A stretch of DNA of 64,000 bases from Cristatella mucedo (GCA_009760855.2 WPIO01000141.1:928001-992000); one strand, 5' to 3'; counted from the first letter of the stretch, positions 22,481-34,268 are shown. The notes: generated from the letters alone by a model not told the origin. Numbers and translations are program-made.

Positions 22481-24285
22481 AACCCCTGACCTCACCTTTG
22501 GTACGTCACAGCTTGTAAGGTCAGAGTAAGCATTTAGCTCTGTGTTGGTTGATTAAACGGAAGCCGTCGTAGCTCCTTCAGCAAAGAAGCCATTTACCTA
22601 ACGTTCTCCACTCTTATTGCTTAGTTACCCTTCTGTTTTTGGTTAAAAGATTTTCGTTACAAAGAGCGGTCGTTCCTCGGGCGCTAGAAGCACTGCGACA
22701 GTCCCGAGGCTAGCGGCCTAGCTCGACTTGGTCAGCGTAAGTCGAGCGGGAAATAGCTCATCCCTTTAGTTCCGGTTACAGGTATCGATACAAGATGACA
22801 ACGCACCTAATGCTGAGCAGGTCCTTTATTAAAAAAAATTCCGAATATAGCTTGTGGAGATCCTGGTGGGTCACCAACGAGACGTGTTGAAGTTTGCTAC
22901 TAATGGAGGTAAGATCGCACGGTAGGAGTCTGCCACTTTTTCGCTTGCAGCAAATGCAAAGTGTGTAGGAAGAGATTGAGTTCTTTCTTAAGGTGCTGCA
23001 ACAAATGTATTATTACTCGATAGCAGACGGTGCACTAGAGCAAGCGAAAACTCACATCGATTGGAAAGGTATATAGTTGCATCCCGTGCTCGGTCTTGCA
23101 TACGCTTTACCGGAGCTGCATGTATATAATGGCCACTGCGAGGCAGCTGTCGTCCAGAAGCATTCTCGGGCCTCATTGATTGGTCAAGGAAGGACCAATG
23201 GAATTCGGCGCTCTATGCCAGGCTGCTTCCGTCTCGGTCGTCCAGCCGATCGCAGCATGAGCTATGGTCTATTTGGCAACTCCATTTAGCCGGGTGTTGC
23301 AAAGTTCCAGGGACAGCTTAAGTATGTCCGTACAATTTCATGCACAGTCGCAGCGAAAATACCAGTGGAATATCCGAAGATATAACGAAGAAGTTGGGTA
23401 AAGGTCCGCACCGCTCGCGGAGTCCCCCGAAGGCTGCTCCCCAGAGGACGAGAAGAAGTGTGAGGAGTTGTCGGCCCCCGCCGCCCCTTCTTGCGTCTGC
23501 GCTTGCGCCATCTTCTTTTTGCGAGTGCCAATACGATAGACTTCAAAATTGCTCCCACCTCATAGCTATCTATGCTTGCCACCGTTAGTGGGCTGGCCAG
23601 GCTGCAGTCTCGTACGTGGAGGAGCGAAAAGCTGCTGCGGACGGTCGCCCAATAGAATGCGACGTGGGTGGAACCGTGAGGGCGAAGCTACGCCAGTCTA
23701 ACCTGGCCTTAACCTAAGAGGTCCGGGTTTCCTTGCGAACGAGGGCGGTATCGCGCGGCCTTCACCCCTGGCCGGCTAGCGGCCCGCCCTAGGTTACTCC
23801 CGACCTTCGCGGCGTGCTCCGAAGTTGTGAGTAGACTAGCCACGTTGGAACTCGACTACTGTGAGCTGCTTTGACATTTTGAGCATTTAATAATAGCACC
23901 TATAGTAGACCGGACGTTGGGGGTAAGTAAGTGCAGCCAGCCCGCGCTGCTTGCCTGAACTCGAATACCTGCCGTGCTGCCATCGGAAACCTCGGGCTGT
24001 TTAGTGAGTTTCACGATGAAAACAAAAGAGCAGCTATGGTGCTAGAAAGGCCCATCTGTCACTCGGGAGGTATACGGCGTACAGCGACAAATGTCGAGCT
24101 CGTGTTGGTGCAGCGCTGGCAGCTGTAAGCTCGGTTGTAGGACATTCCCCCCTGGACGTTACCCCTCCCCGACATTTCCCCAGGTAGACCCTAGGACATC
24201 CCCTCCCCTGTCATTTCCCCTTGGGATAGGACATTCCCTCATGTTGATGAATGTATAACTAATAATACCAATATATATGTATATA
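22480..24285. other. Long stretch without a supportable gene; CpG-dense parts
   Basis: About 22,660-22,760 and 23,390-23,850 are GC- and CpG-rich. Several short open frames at 23,286-23,588 on both strands encode basic or Pro-rich peptides, but I cannot choose between them and see no paired splice sites. It could be a CpG-rich promoter or first-exon region. Confidence 0.35.
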
Positions 24286-24365
24286 CATATACATACATAC
24301 ATACATACATACATACACACATACATACATACATACATACATACATACATACATACATACATACA

Positions 24366-24395
<30 letters not shown>
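24285..24395. repeat. (CATA)n microsatellite
   Basis: An ATAC tetranucleotide run flanked by TATATG words. Tyr/Val/Cys/Met frames are artefacts. Confidence 0.95.
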
Positions 24396-24396
<1 letters not shown>

Positions 24397-24754
24397 GTAT
24401 GTGTATACATATAAGGTCAAATGAAATTCATGCTCTATTAAAACTAAATTGACTCAGTATACTTGTAAGGATAAATGGATTGAATGGATGGTTTCTAATG
24501 GAGCGGCGGCGCCAGCAGCTGCGACTGCAGATTCGGCAGCTGTGGCTGCGATAGCTGCGCCGGCAAGCCATACAGTTCGGTTCCGACGATGCAATCAGGC
24601 ACGTGTTCGTACCTGTCAAAGCAGGCGTTTGCTTGGCGTGCCGCACGTTTCTGCAAATGAGCACGAAGCCTTAGAGGTCTACTGAGTATAACTCAATCTC
24701 CAGAGATCTCGTTACCCCCTAATAGGCACTAATTTAATCTCGGAATACGGTTCA

Positions 24755-25262
24755 ACTTCACGGTTTTGTCGCTCACTTTTAGGTCCCTCCATTCGGTGGC
24801 TCCAGCCTACCTATCAGATTTACTCTGCAAATAGGCCAAGCATAGTACCACCCACGATTCGGAAAATTATTGTTTATCTATACCTCGTACAAACCTACAA
24901 TCCTTTGGAGACTGTACATTTAGATCGTACGCTCCCAAAGCCTGGAACTCACTTTTGCCTTCAGTCACGACATCCCCAGCATTGACCCAAGATTTACAAT
25001 TTTTTTTAAACCCATTTCTGATAGCATTTAGTGGATCACTGCGATTAATCTTTTATATGCTTATGCATGCTGACTGCATGCTGCCACTAACTACACTTGC
25101 ATGATGACCCTATGCATGTCGCCCCTAACCATGTTATTCATGTTGTTTATCAAACATGATACCACTCACCATTCGATCGTTTTCCTTTGCAGCAAGTGTA
25201 AAGCGAATAGAAAGAGATTTGAGTACTCCGAGGGCGCTTTATCAAGTTTATTATTATTAATT
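24755..25262 (+). mobile_element. LINE-A 3' end, diverged
   Basis: From 'gttttgtcgctcacttttaggtccc' through the frame region for AYLSDL, ...KAWNSL, the 3' UTR and hairpin to the ATT tail. Many substitutions. Confidence 0.85.
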
Positions 25263-25565
25263 AAGGCACGGTCTCAGAGGATTTGAGGTTTGCTCGACGT
25301 ATAGGTATAAAGTTACGTTGCGGAAAGCCAGTGGTACGATGCTTAGCCTGGTGGGGGAAGTAGATGGGATAGGTAGGCTGGAGCGAAAGAATGAAGGGAC
25401 CTAGATGTGAGTGACAAAATCTTGGAAGTCGATTCATTGCTTGACTGGGAGCCAGTGCAGGTGAGGGAGAAGTGGCAGCTGCGAAGCTCACAACAAGCAA
25501 GCCTAACAGCAGAGGTTTGCACCAGCTTTAAGCAACTGATTGTACAGGCCGGTAGACCAGCAAGC
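25263..25565 (-). mobile_element. LINE-A fragment (reverse), tail to tail with the previous copy
   Basis: The sequence 'gtctcagaggatttgaggtttg' through 'gcaagcagtatagatc' is the reverse of the region for LVQ-SAARL down to SFGDRAF. It abuts the ATT tail of the forward copy. Confidence 0.8.
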
Positions 25566-25835
25566 AGTATAGATCAAACACGTAGACACTCACGGCCACC
25601 GGTTAGTAGGACCTCTGGCTAGTAGCATGCTCTGAATCATGCACAGGGTTCGTGTGAACACATCTGTTTGTTCAGGTTGCCATGCAATGTCTTATTCTAA
25701 TTTTTGTCTTTGCTGCCGCGTGACTGATCTTTGACTTTGCTGTCAATACGGGCAGCGTGTCATCCAGTCGCTAAGCTTCCTTTTAGGAAGTTGTAAGTTT
25801 CCTGGTCATTGACAATTTTGTTCTTGTGCTTGCAG

Positions 25836-26018
25836 AGCAAGATCGCTGCAACATGCATCGAGGAAGTGCTACGAAGAAATTTCGTGCCAGCGCAGAAGCG
25901 AAGCACAGGGCCATTGCCTATCTGGCCTCAGTACGCCCCAGCAGTCCAGCCAAGGGCCGATCACCGACCTCAGGCGCTGCTTCGACCGTCGAGTCTGCTG
26001 CACCCCCGAAGTCGCAGG
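25836..26018 (+). CDS. Candidate internal exon, Ser/Ala/Pro-rich
   Basis: The acceptor ttcttgtgcttgcag is at 25,835 and the donor TCGCAG|GTAATC at 26,018/26,019. The favoured frame (2 nt then 60 codons, ending phase 0) reads DRCNMHRGSATKKFRASAEA, then KHRAIAYLASVRPSSPAKGR, then a Ser/Thr/Ala-rich end. The product resembles a linker of a nuclear protein, with no domain. It would splice in phase to the exon at 28,109, and may be part of MBD copy A's gene, but that is inference. Confidence 0.45.
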
Positions 26019-26354
26019 TAATCAGATTATTGCCTCTGCACTGCGCCGCCGCGGGTGCCGCCCGCCACTCCAGCTGCCTGCCTGCATGCTGACTGTTATG
26101 CCGAGAGTTGAAGAGGTTTGTGCTGGTACTTACTTATGGCTGGGTGACAGTGAAAGGAGTTTTACTGAGAATCGCTAATGCCTTAGATTCACCTATTGAA
26201 AGATCCGCCTGTCATGCATCTGTCGTGGAGTCAGACGGATTGTGTGGATTCCCTTCACACCACCACAGGTGTGCCTGGCGCCTGGCGAACTCGCCTGTGA
26301 AAGATCAGTCGTAGCACTACACGTTGGGCCATAGCTGAGGTCGTTGATTCCGGG

Positions 26355-27126
26355 CAAAAATGAATTCGGGCTTGTTTAGATAAGGATACCACGTCCAAGT
26401 TGGTCCATGCATTCGTGACATCCCGTCTCGACTTCTGCAACTCACTGCTTACTGGCCTACCAGCATGTGCGATCAGGCGATTGCAGCTGGTGCAAAACTC
26501 TGCAGCTAGGCTTGTATGTCGTGAGCGTCGCAGTTGCCACATTACTCCACTTCTTGCCGACCTGCACTGGCTACCAGTCAAGCAACGGATTGACTTCAAG
26601 GTTTTGTTGCTCACTTTTAGGTCCCTTCATTCTATGGCTCCAGCCTATCTGTCAGATATACTACCCCATCAGGCCAAGCATAGTACCACCCGTTTTTCGG
26701 AATCCAACAGTCTAGAAATACCTCGTACAAACCTTAAATCCTTTGGAGACCGTGCATTTAGTTCGTATGCTCCCAAAGCCTGGAACTCCCTCCCGACCTG
26801 CGTCAGAACATTCCCTGACCTGACCACATTTAGAAGGAACCTAAAAACACCTATTTAGGACAGCATTTAGTGGGTCCCTATGATTTGTCCTTCACGTGCT
26901 TATGTGTGCTGACACTGTGCATGCTACCACTAACCACATTTGCATGCTGACCCTGTGCATGTCACTCCTAACCATGTTATTCATTTTGTTTATCAAGCAT
27001 GATATTACTCACCATTCAATTGCATTTCGCTTTGCTGCAAATGTAAAGGGCCTAGAAAGAGATTGAGTTCTCTGAGGGCGCTTTATCAAGTTAATTATTA
27101 TTATTACTATTATTATTATTATTATT
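26355..27126 (+). mobile_element. LINE-A 3' end with intact C-terminal frame
   Basis: Open from [20 protein letters not shown] (26,400) through LADLHWLPVKQRIDFK to the C-terminus at 26,858, then 3' UTR, hairpin and ATT tail. Very close to the 47.8-kb copy, so a recent, 5'-truncated insertion. Confidence 0.92.
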
Positions 27127-27512
27127 CCACGAGTGACCGTGGCGCCGGTGCCGATTGGTGAAGTCCGGTGCAGGAAGGCGGGCAAGCCACCATGTTAACA
27201 GCATAGTCTCTTGTGAGTCATGCCATATGCTTGCCCTAGTTGGTGAGTGGATCACTCTCTGCCGCTATGGCACTTAATTTTCTCTGTGCAAAAACGCTCA
27301 AGCTCTGACTCCCGGCTAAAGCCCTTAGCTGTCAAGAGCAGCAGCAGCTAAAGAGAAAATAAAAGATAATACAATACAAGAGACATAAAAGAACGTGGAA
27401 ACATTTGGCTATCTCGTCGAGGATGTGTCGGCAGGAAGGAAGTGACTGCAGTGACTTGCCAGACAGTGAAATTTCTTAATCGGCAGCAGGAAAACAGAAG
27501 CACAGTAGCTGC

Positions 27513-27650
27513 GCTGGTTAGACCCAGGCATAAGGCGCTCGACTCTAAAGGCTGGCCAGAGTCATGTGCTCAAGCAGGCAAATGTAGTGAGGCAAATGTA
27601 AAGTGCCTGAGTGGAGATTAAGTTCTCTTAGGGTGCTATGCAAATGAATT
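27513..27650 (+). repeat. SINE-1, diverged
   Basis: Head 'gcgctggttagacccaggc', altered B-box, tail 'aaagtgcctgagtggagattaagttctcttagggtgctatgc'. 27,127-27,512 on its left shows no gene. Confidence 0.6.
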
Positions 27651-28108
27651 ATGTTTTTATTAGATTTTGTTGATCTTCATTGGGAGAATTTTTCGGATTT
27701 CCCTCTTTAGTAGGTTTTGCCCCTTGTCCTGTCTGTGCTGAGTGCTCATGCAGCTGACCTCCCGTGCAACTCATTTTATTAGCCTTGGGCTTCTCGGAAG
27801 TTAGTTGATGAAGACTTTGCAAAGTGCTTGCTAGGATAATCTTGCTAGGCAACTCCATGTCGATTGGTTTGAGGCAATGCCTCTCTGTCGTGCTGTGTAC
27901 TCGACTTGCCTGCTGTTGCACGGCTCGTGCCTTGGTTGTGGCTTGCTGACGTGGTTCACGTGACCCGGTGCTGTCTTTTACTTGCTGTTAAAGCCGTTAA
28001 GGTCGGCCACCTACGAGATAGCTTCCCCTCGCACATCCTGTGCATTGCGGCCATTGCACAGATTGCACGGCTCATTTCACCGTGCACTCATTCACGCTTT
28101 TCTTCCAG

Positions 28109-28214
28109 TCTGAGGCGGCACTGACCTGTCAGCCCGTACCAGCTGCTGGCCTGCCTCAGAACGACCGGCCGTCCTCCGAAGTGCCACTCCATGGCCGCCT
28201 CACAGATGCATTAC
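28109..28214 (+). CDS. Candidate internal exon, Pro/Ala-rich
   Basis: Strong acceptor (acgcttttcttccag, 28,108) and donor TTAC|GTACGT at 28,214/28,215. In phase 0 it reads SEAALTCQPVPAAGLPQNDR then PSSEVPLHGRLTDAL, and it ends in phase 1, which fits the start phase of the exon at 28,941. No domain is recognised. Phase continuity with 25,836-26,018 and 28,941-29,367 suggests one transcription unit. Confidence 0.5.
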
Positions 28215-28940
28215 GTACGTAACTCGTTGCTTGTTCCTACAATTCCCAGAATTCCATGAGCCAATCATTTGACGTGCTTAGCATCGGAGCCTAGACTGGG
28301 TGACCGTGGCTCTTTCAGATGCTGTCTTCTCTGTCACTGTCTCCCTGTATCTCCTGTCAGTTTTTTCCTCCCTCTTCTTTTTTTCATCCCTGTTGCTGTG
28401 CCTAGTTTGTGCTCCAGTCTCCATCTTTGCATAAGCGTGTACCTGTTGTATGTGTGTCGCTAGTGCACGCCCACATGCACGTGTGCACGAGCAGAGTTAG
28501 CTCGTAATAAGTGTCTCCAGCACCAAAGATCTCTGCTATTGGGTCTTTCTTGGTCCTCATATAGATTTTGTTTCTCCATTGAGTATGAGGAAGTGCTTTC
28601 GCCTACCGCTAGCCCGTTGCAGCCTTTACCCAATGATACCGGTAGAAGCCGATGCAGCACCTAGGCCTGTGAAGCGACTGCACAGATTCGCTAGACTGTA
28701 CATGTTTGCCAGGCCACTAGCCGTGGAGGAAGCCGAAGCATGGTGAACTGACGCTTGGCCAAAACGCCAAGACCATATACCTGTTGCCATCTGGATGATA
28801 ATAATAGTCTAAAAGAATGTTTTGTGTGGAGTCCTATGAGATCTGAATCTCTATCCTGTTGAGGAGGCTGCCTGCGATTTGATCGATGTTGATCTTACTT
28901 TAAAGCTAGCTCTCTCTCTCTTTCTCTTTGTGCCGCCCAG

Positions 28941-29367
28941 CAGGAAGGCGGATGCTCGGCCACGAAGGCTGTGGTGCGCTCATCATCACTGCGCGACACT
29001 TTTCGCGGCACTCGCGCGACGAGCCGCTGCGCATCGCCGTGCGCAACCTGCTACCGAGCGGCTTCGGTAGCAGCAGCGGCTCGGACCGGAGCGGCGGCTC
29101 GAGCTGCAGCAGTAGCAGCGAGGCTTTGCAACAGGACACGGCCGCCACCAGCGCTGCTGCCGCCAGCTCAGCCTTGCCGGTGACGATCGTCATGCCGCCG
29201 TCGGTTCTGAGGCGGCTCAGCCATCAATCTCCGGTGGTGCTGCTTTTCCGGCACGACAACGAGGTGGTTGTGGAGCAGGAAGGCGCAGGAGTCATAGCCA
29301 CGCTGTCGGCTCGCATCGACGCACACCTGCCAGAGGTCGTTGTCGGCTTGCGGTCGGCCGTGTCCAG
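28941..29367 (+). CDS. GAIN-like exon (possible adhesion-GPCR extracellular domain)
   Basis: The acceptor ctttttgtg-like pyrimidine tract ending cgcccag is at 28,940 and the donor GTCCAG|GTAGCT at 29,367/29,368 (2 nt, 141 codons, 2 nt). The exon is markedly GC- and CpG-rich. It encodes GCGALIITARHFS, DEPLRIAVRNLLP, a Ser/Gly/Ala linker, then VTIVMPPSVLRRLSHQSPVV, LLFRHDNEVV and VIATLSARIDAHLPEVVVGL. This order resembles the GAIN domain of adhesion GPCRs: an aliphatic 'LP-x-SLL' strand, 'VxFxFYxNxxLF', then 'VxSAxIxxxxxxLxxPVxIxL'. The GPS cleavage motif would be in later exons and is not seen. Similarity is by memory only. Confidence 0.4.
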
Positions 29368-29826
29368 GTAGCTTGTAGGAGGATTCGTCATACGGTTGCA
29401 GCAGCAGCAGCAGTGGCTTTGAGACCGAATTCCAGCTATTCCCCACTAATCCAGCTCCTCTTGGTTTGCCCTGATCAAGTCTGGCTAGTTCGAGATGACT
29501 GTCATTTGCAGAGGTTGTGCACCCAGTTCAGTCGCTTCAGCCGAAGCCCATGGGCATCACAATGAATGAGCTGATGTGATCGAGGCATTGGTTTAGGAGT
29601 GGGTTCACCAGTAGGTTTAACTGGTGTGAATCAGGTTCAACTATCGACGATGTCAAGGCATATACATTTGCTAATGCTGCAATAGCGTTTCAGGGCACTC
29701 CCTAGATTCGGCTGATGGTGCTGACACAGACTTACGTGCCCAAGCAAGGACACTGTGTACACTAGCCTGAGCTGCTGCTATCGTCTGAGCACCCATTTGA
29801 AGCTATGGTGCCACTGTTATAGGATA

Positions 29827-29979
29827 ATGACTGGCGACCATAATGGTTCGCAGATGGCCGATGCTGTTGGCGATGACTGCCTGCGGGGCATCGTGGCTCA
29901 CCTGCCGACCAAGAGTCTGCTGTCTGCCTCAGGCGTGTGCCGTCGCTGGCGAAGCATCATCTGCAGTGCGCCGCACCTG
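29827..29979 (+). CDS. F-box protein, first coding exon
   Basis: From the ATG at 29,827 the exon encodes 51 residues and ends at CACCTG|GTCAGT in phase 0. It contains an F-box: DDCLRGIVAHLPTKSLLSAS followed by GVCRRWRSIICSAPHL, with the expected Leu-Pro, Leu, Ser/Cys and Arg-Trp positions. F-boxes bind SKP1 and tether substrates to an SCF ubiquitin ligase. An acceptor-like TTATAG just upstream (29,822) leaves open that this is an internal exon continuing from 29,367 in phase. Confidence 0.7.
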
Positions 29980-30173
29980 GTCAGTGGCTGGGCGTGTCGC
30001 TCGAGCTCTGTCTGATCTAGCTCCAATGTCTGTGACACTTGCATGTGGCCCTGCTGCCCTCCTCCTCCTTGATCCGCTTGTTCCTCCCATGGCATTCGCC
30101 CAGCTTGCTGCGAGCTCTCTTTTTTTGCAAAGTGTGCAAACTGTCGCCTGCATGCTGCATTAACGATTTGCAG

Positions 30174-30260
30174 TGGCAAACCTTGTCTTTGAGAGGGCTT
30201 CGAATTACCGACTGGAGTGCTGCGCTAACATTTGCTCAAGAACGAGGCGTAAAGTGCATT
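30174..30260 (+). CDS. F-box protein, second exon
   Basis: The acceptor taacgatttgcag is at 30,173 and the donor TGCATT|GTAAGT at 30,260/30,261, 29 codons, phase 0 at both ends. It reads WQTLSLRGLRITDWSAALTF then AQERGVKCI. Joined to the previous exon it gives APHL-WQTLSLRGL, the usual F-box to first leucine-rich strand transition ('HLW-x-x-L-x-L'). This supports an F-box/LRR-like (FBXL or FBXO) protein. Confidence 0.7.
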
Positions 30261-30345
30261 GTAAGTGAACTGCCTCGGACATGTTGGTAGAGTTATGCAT
30301 GCAAGCGTATATAAAATGAGGTCTATCGCATCAGCTTGTGTATTT

Positions 30346-30607
<262 letters not shown>

Positions 30608-31048
30608 GTATGCGTTACTGAACAAGTGAGCTCCTTGCTCTGCATTCTTTGAGCAGTCACGTGATTTGCCACGTTCTTGTGCTTGAAATGTATTATCGGG
30701 GCAAGGGCATCCAGCCGGATGCTGCAGGTGTAGGTTAACTTTTTTCTTTGCCCAAGAGACCTTACTGCTTATTCTAGTGAGACTTGTTGGCCATCCTAGA
30801 GAAGCAGGCAAGTCTTCAGTGCCTCTTAAATCTCTCTACACTTGCCTTCAATGCCATTCTATATCAGCCAGGTTGTCTTTCACATTATAGCATGTTTCAG
30901 GATGAATCTGTTTGCACTAGATCACCTCGTTTGTGCTTGTTAGGGTTCAGAGGTGCTCAATAGCTTCCGAGTCTCCTGGGCAGACACTTGAGCACGAAAC
31001 TGTATCCTCATTCAAATGTAGAGCTGGCACAACTGATTCAAAACCACC

Positions 31049-31185
31049 GAGCTGGTTTGGCCCAGTGGTTAAGGTGCTCGCCCCGACCAAGGCCTCACCC
31101 CGACCTGGCCGTGGTCGTGGGCTTGAGTCCTGTGGCATATGTGAAGCGTCTAAATAGTTCTCTTAGAGCGCTATATAAATGATTA
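31049..31185 (+). repeat. SINE-1, internally duplicated
   Basis: Head 'gagctggtttggcccagtgg', a duplicated 'ctcgccccgaccaaggcct' part, B-box 'gtgggcttgagtcctg', and a shortened tail. Its AT-rich 3' end supplies the polypyrimidine/AG context of the exon acceptor at 31,200. Confidence 0.75.
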
Positions 31186-31200
31186 AAATTTTTTGAACAG

Positions 31201-31326
31201 ATGAAAAAGCCCATTAGTATAAGACAGTTGCCCGAATCATTTAAGCTTGATGGTGTGTATGTTGGCGATCAGAAGGTCGGCTTGAATCCGGACGACTTCG
31301 TTTTCTCAGCTGCGATTCTGATCCCG
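31201..31326 (+). CDS. Candidate third exon of the F-box gene
   Basis: The acceptor attaaaattttttgaacag ends at 31,200; donor ATCCCG|GTAATG at 31,326/31,327; 42 codons, phase 0 at both ends, so it chains with the two F-box exons. It reads MKKPISIRQLPESFKLDGVY then VGDQKVGLNPDDFVFSAAIL. No domain is recognised. The polypyrimidine tract is formed by the end of the SINE, so this could be an exonised segment. Confidence 0.4.
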
Positions 31327-31393
31327 GTAATGCTGCCCCTCTTACCTCAAGTTGGTGGTCATCCAGCCTTTAGCTCCTTCCAGAGCTGCAGCC

Positions 31394-31587
31394 CTCTAGA
31401 GCAGTGGTTATCAACGTTCGTAATGCCTCGACTCGTTCCTCATGTTGTGGCGACCTGCAACCATAAAGTTATTGCTAGAAAAATGTGGAAATGCCTGTTT
31501 TCAGATGGTCTTAGGCGACACTTGTGAAAGGATCGTTTGACCCCTAACTGGGTCCCGACCGACAAGTTTAGAACCACTGCTCTAGAG
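31394..31587 (+). mobile_element. SPIN-type hAT MITE with 8-bp TSD
   Basis: A 178-bp element (31,402-31,579) is flanked on both sides by CTCTAGAG, a perfect 8-bp duplication matching the hAT preference for nTCTAGAn. Its ends are CAGTGGTTATCAACGTT and, reversed, CAGTGGTTCTAAACTTG. Internal words 'cctcatgttgtggcgacc', 'caaccataaagttatt', 'gatggtcttaggcgac' and 'ttgtgaaaggatcgtttgac' correspond to the SPIN (SPACE INVADERS) hAT family as I remember it. It is a non-autonomous internally deleted copy, with no transposase. Confidence 0.85.
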
Positions 31588-31599
31588 GTCTACCACTAG

Positions 31600-31737
31600 T
31601 CAAGACTATAAGTCTGGCCAGCCAATAGCTTCTCAGACTAAGTCTTGCCAGCCAATCGCCAGTCATACTAAGTCTGGCCCTCCAATAGCTAGTCAGACTA
31701 AGTCTGGTCAGCTAATGGCTAGTCAGACTAAGCCTGG
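31600..31737. repeat. Tandem repeat of about 30-34 bp, four to five units
   Basis: The unit 'agtcagactaagtctggcc' plus 'agccaatagct' is repeated with substitutions directly downstream of the MITE. Confidence 0.85.
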
Positions 31738-32107
31738 GCTGTCTTGCTATATGACTGGGTTGCTCTGAGAGAAGGAGAACACTGATACTTTAGCAGAGTA
31801 GTCGTTGGAGTTACCTTACGTGTCTGCATTTGATTAAGTCAAGAAGTTCGGATTTAGTCTTTGGGCTCCTGACTACTTGGTGGTCAGTAATGCCACGTGT
31901 AAACCCTATAGTGAGAGTATGATAACTGAGTCTCAATAGCTCAATTGCTAACTGGCACTGATACAAAACAACAGATGTTTCAAAATAGTTTATTGCTCGA
32001 AGCAAGATTTATTGCTCGTATCTCTGCTTCAGCCCACCTTGAGGTATTCTCTATTTAAAAAATGACTGGGATAGTCTGGCTGCTGGTTGGGCATTACTTG
32101 CCACCAC

Positions 32108-32109
32108 TC

Positions 32110-32154
<45 letters not shown>

Positions 32155-32540
32155 CATTTGTATATAGCACCCTCAGGGAATTCGATCTCTTTCTAGGCAC
32201 TTTACATTTGCTGCAAATGAAGCACGATCGAGTGGTTAGTGGTAGCATGCCCAAAAAAACAACAGGAACATGCAATAGAGAATCGCCAACTGCGGGAACC
32301 TATTACCTGGATCACCTATCCTATTGAATGTGATTTGCTGTAAATGCACGTTCTTTGCTTTGATTACACTCTACTCTATCTACTATAATCTGCTACTATA
32401 ATCTATCTACTATAATCTACTCATCTCTTTCTAGGCACTTTTCATTTACCGTAAAGGCAGCTTGATCGATTGGTTAGTGGTTGCATGCTGAAGGGCAACT
32501 AACATAACATTGTTTGGGGTGACATGCGTAGGGTCAGTTT
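32108..32540 (-). mobile_element. LINE-A tails (reverse), two pieces
   Basis: A (TAA)n run (32,108-32,152) leads into the reversed hairpin 'gcaccctcagggaattcgatctctttctaggcactttac', then UTR words. A second reversed piece lies at about 32,418-32,540 ('catctctttctaggcactttt' to 'ggggtgacatgcgtagggtc'). Confidence 0.8.
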
Positions 32541-32802
32541 ATACTCTTCAGGATGACGCCTACTTTTTTTGGGCTGTCATTAAGTATTTTCACATTTACG
32601 CATAACTTTATAGTGTATCCGACGTAATAGAAAATCCATTTAAATTACCCGAACGAATTACAGCTACCGTAGCTTCGGCCATACTGCAAGAATGTGTGTG
32701 ACGTTTGCGCGTGCTGCATGCATAGTTCTGACTTACAATAAATATATAATATCATTTATTTGTGTTACATGCATAGTTCTGACTTAAAATCAATATTAAA
32801 TA

Positions 32803-32900
32803 TCATTTGTTTATATAGCACCCTGAGAGACCTTAATCTATTCAGGCGCTTCACCTTTACTCCACAGGGCTCGAGCTCACGACCTCAGTCATCATATACA
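32803..32900 (-). repeat. SINE-1 fragment (reverse)
   Basis: 'tatagcaccctgagagacc', 'attcaggcgcttcacc', 'gggctcgagctcacgacctc': the reversed tail and B-box. Confidence 0.65.
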
Positions 32901-34095
32901 ATCTGGTGATGGTTTGATGTTCATCTGCCGTCTTGCTTTGCTGCTGCTTGCCGATTCTGCGATAAGAATGTCACACAATCTTTGCCGTTTCAGCTAGCTG
33001 GAGGGCAAGGTCAGTAAAAACCGACTCGTGGTTGACTCGACTGCTGAGAAACTTGGACGTTCGATTTGCTTACATTGGACTGCTGCTTTTGCTGCAAGGC
33101 AATACAGACCGGTATAGCGGTTACACAGTTCGTCTGAGGTTAAACAGTCTGACACCTGCTGCAAGATAGACTTCACCGAGAGGATCGAACTGGCTCTGGA
33201 CTTAGCTCCAGTATGGATATTTTGCTAATTGAGTTGAATTGGTTGAATTGGGGGATCCACGAACAGATGATGCCCTGAATCCAATTACATCGGGGGGTTC
33301 AAGTATGGTGCTTCACGATGACTGGACGTTGGCATTAGCACTATATATATGTGGTTATATGTGGTTCGTGGCATCGCCCCCGAATCGTGCTGACACTTGC
33401 CATTGGCATCAGCACTGGGGTGCATGGCATGACGAACGTATCATGCTGATTTTCTGATTGTCGAAAAACTCAGTGATACGTCAAACAAGTTTCCCTGACC
33501 CGAGGGCAGCATGTCAAAGCACGTGCCCGATTTTGCCCGACCACCGATGGAAGATCGCGTTGCTGTGGCGAGATTTCCTCTGGTTTGCGAAGTCCCTACA
33601 CTAGCTGGACCAGCCATCGCCCTGAGCTTGCGGCTCCAGTTTCGCTGATTCGCTCGGCTACTTTTGCTTGATTGGTTGCCGAAACTGTACTAGCCTGACG
33701 TTATGCCTGGCAATGTAGCCGAAACCATGACCTCGCCAGATTCTGCTTCGATAGATGATCTGGCAATTGGAAATGCCTGGATCTGATGACTTTATGCATC
33801 TATTTGCAGCAACATGATTACTGTGCTTGTTAAGGCTTTTATACTTGCACGTTATTTTGCATTTGATGCTTGACATTTGCATCATCTTCCACGGGTTTAG
33901 CTTTTTTATGAGTATAAAGAGTGAATTTTTCGGAAAGTTGTTGAATGTCGTCGGAAATACAAATTGTATGTAAAACGTGTTGTTTGAAGAAACATAGATG
34001 CACGTGTGCGGTGGGTTTGTGTACGTGTTGGGGTGAGTGGTAGTGAGCATGGTTGTGTGTGCATGTGGCTCGTAGGTGCACGTGTTTGTGTCGAT
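32901..34095. other. Unassigned sequence
   Basis: Short open frames only. GTGTG-rich words at 34,000-34,095. No exon with paired splice sites and coherent product was found. Confidence 0.4.
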
Positions 34096-34099
34096 AGAC

Positions 34100-34268
34100 T
34101 CACTGATACTTCAAACAACCATCGTGGTGTGATGTCGCAACTGTGATGCTCATAGCAGACAAGCTTAGCTGCAGAGTTTTGTATCAGCTGTAAGTACCTG
34201 ATTGCACAGGCCGGTAGACCAGCAAGCAGTGCATTAAAGAAGTCAAGACGGGATATCACAAATGTAAT
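34100..34268 (-). mobile_element. LINE-A RT-region fragment (reverse)
   Basis: The reverse strand encodes [20 protein letters not shown] then LQLIQNSAAKLVCYEHHSCD, the conserved LINE-A segment, cut off at both ends. Confidence 0.85.

Noticed and set aside
24159-24410. Cys/Met/Tyr/Val repeat frame
   Set aside because: Translation of an ATAC microsatellite.
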